64,000 nucleotides of DNA. It comes from Shinella kummerowiae (GTDB lineage: Bacteria; Pseudomonadota; Alphaproteobacteria; Rhizobiales; Rhizobiaceae). Of this stretch, positions 63,315 to 64,000 are shown one piece after another. Position 1 is the first letter of the stretch, and the number at the start of each line of letters is the position of its first letter. Below the pieces are notes generated by a model. The model saw only the letters and a list, made by a program, of their open reading frames with translations, did no database searches and was not told the DNA's origin. Made by a program: the position numbers and the translations under genes. The stretch is taken from positions 248,001 through 312,000 of the forward strand of contig NZ_WUMK01000005.1 in the NCBI RefSeq assembly GCF_009827055.1, read 5' to 3'.

Positions 63315-64000
63315 GTGCACTCCTCGATGTGAAAAACCTGCGCGTCAGCTTCCCGACACCGAGGGGACCGGTGGAGGTGGTGCGCGGCGTTTCCTTTACG
63401 CTCGGCCGCGAACGGCTCGGCATCGTTGGCGAGAGCGGCTCGGGCAAGTCGATGACCGGCCGCTCGATCCTCAAGCTGGTGCGCGCGCCCGGCAAGGTCA
63501 CGGCGGACCGGCTGTCCTTCGACGGTATCGAGCTGACGGCTCAGAGCGAGCGGCAGATGCGCGCCATCCGCGGCGCCCGCATCTCCATGGTCATGCAGGA
63601 TCCGAAATTCTCGCTCAACCCGGTCATGACCATTGGCGAGCAGATCGCCGAGGCCCTGCTCACGCACCAGACGCTGCCGCGCAGCGAAATCCGCGCCCGT
63701 GTGTTCGCCATGCTGGAATCCGTGCGCATCAATGATCCGGAACGCGTCGCAAAGCTCTATCCGCACGAAGTGTCGGGCGGCATGGGCCAGCGCGTCATGA
63801 TCGCCATGATGCTGATCCCCGAACCCGACCTGCTCATCGCCGACGAACCGACCTCGGCGCTCGACGTCTCGGTGCAGGCACAGGTGCTCGACATCATCAA
63901 CGAGCAGATCGTCGGCAAGGGCATGGGGCTGATCCTGATAAGCCACGACCTCAACCTCGTCGCCTCCTATTGCGACCGCATCCTCGTCATGTATCGCGGC
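63311..64000 (+). CDS. oligopeptide-type ABC ATPase, second system, cut by window edge
   Basis: The first 230 residues are visible. Walker A GESGSGKSM is at 40-48 (Met in the last position, as in some DppD proteins), the Q-loop region is MVMQDPKFSLNPVMTIGEQI, the signature VSGGMGQRVMIAMML, Walker B LLIADEPTSALDVS and the H-loop LISHDLNLV. The gene overlaps the permease stop by ATGA. A second ATPase (DppF-like), or a fused second half, should follow beyond the window. Confidence 0.9.
   Translation, partial: MSALLDVKNLRVSFPTPRGPVEVVRGVSFTLGRERLGIVGESGSGKSMTGRSILKLVRAPGKVTADRLSFDGIELTAQSERQMRAIRGARISMVMQDPKFSLNPVMTIGEQIAEALLTHQTLPRSEIRARVFAMLESVRINDPERVAKLYPHEVSGGMGQRVMIAMMLIPEPDLLIADEPTSALDVSVQAQVLDIINEQIVGKGMGLILISHDLNLVASYCDRILVMYRG

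Overview
The window comes from an alphaproteobacterium of the family Rhizobiaceae (Sinorhizobium/Ensifer, Rhizobium, Agrobacterium, Shinella and relatives). The evidence is GC-rich DNA with strong third-position bias and a nearly complete succinoglycan (exo) cluster in the gene order of Sinorhizobium meliloti pSymB. Many ABC uptake systems for sugars and peptide-like solutes also fit. Genus, and chromosome versus megaplasmid, cannot be decided from this sequence. No tRNA, rRNA, CRISPR array, transposase or integrase was seen.

Layout: (1) 1-1221, ketone-body genes bdhA and adc (adc runs off the left edge). (2) 1330-11252, a block rich in phosphate functions: a PstS-like binding protein with a Na/Pi cotransporter, a CYTH-CHAD triphosphatase and an alkaline phosphatase behind a good Pho box, interleaved with CorA and a histidine-rich FtsX-type ABC exporter plus a DUF3299 protein. 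(3) 11271-12853, a CPA1 Na+/H+ antiporter broken by a one-base frameshift near its 3' end. (4) 12975-22037, a polyol/ketose catabolic region: ribose-type ABC transporter, GolD/DthD-type dehydrogenase and a DhaK/DhaL pair, followed by a second DhaL and a SorC-family regulator fused to a whole DhaK kinase domain. (5) 22397-22957, a LysE exporter. (6) 23034-32622, three amidohydrolases flanking a complete oligopeptide-type ABC transporter, with a divergent control region carrying repeated GCATAC motifs. (7) 32641-52442, the exo cluster in the order P N O M A L K H T W V U X Y F Q Z; exoI and exoB are absent. (8) 52473-57753, a branched-chain keto acid dehydrogenase-like operon (fused E1, E2, E3) with a divergent Lrp-type regulator; the E3 gene has a one-base frameshift inside its FAD-binding motif. 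(9) 57760-58758, a secreted DUF3616 protein. (10) 58935-64000, a second oligopeptide-type ABC system with an XRE-cupin regulator, cut by the right edge.

How the parts fit together: exoY/exoF start the succinoglycan octasaccharide on the lipid carrier, exoA-L-M-O-U-W extend it, exoH/V/Z decorate it, exoT/Q/P flip, polymerise and export it, exoN supplies UDP-glucose, exoX restrains exoY, and exoK trims the product. The catabolic islands each pair a transporter with soluble enzymes and look like independent nutrient-scavenging modules. Many genes are packed with ATGA or GTGA overlaps, and perfect hairpins often sit next to binding-protein genes, which suggests post-transcriptional tuning of operon stoichiometry.
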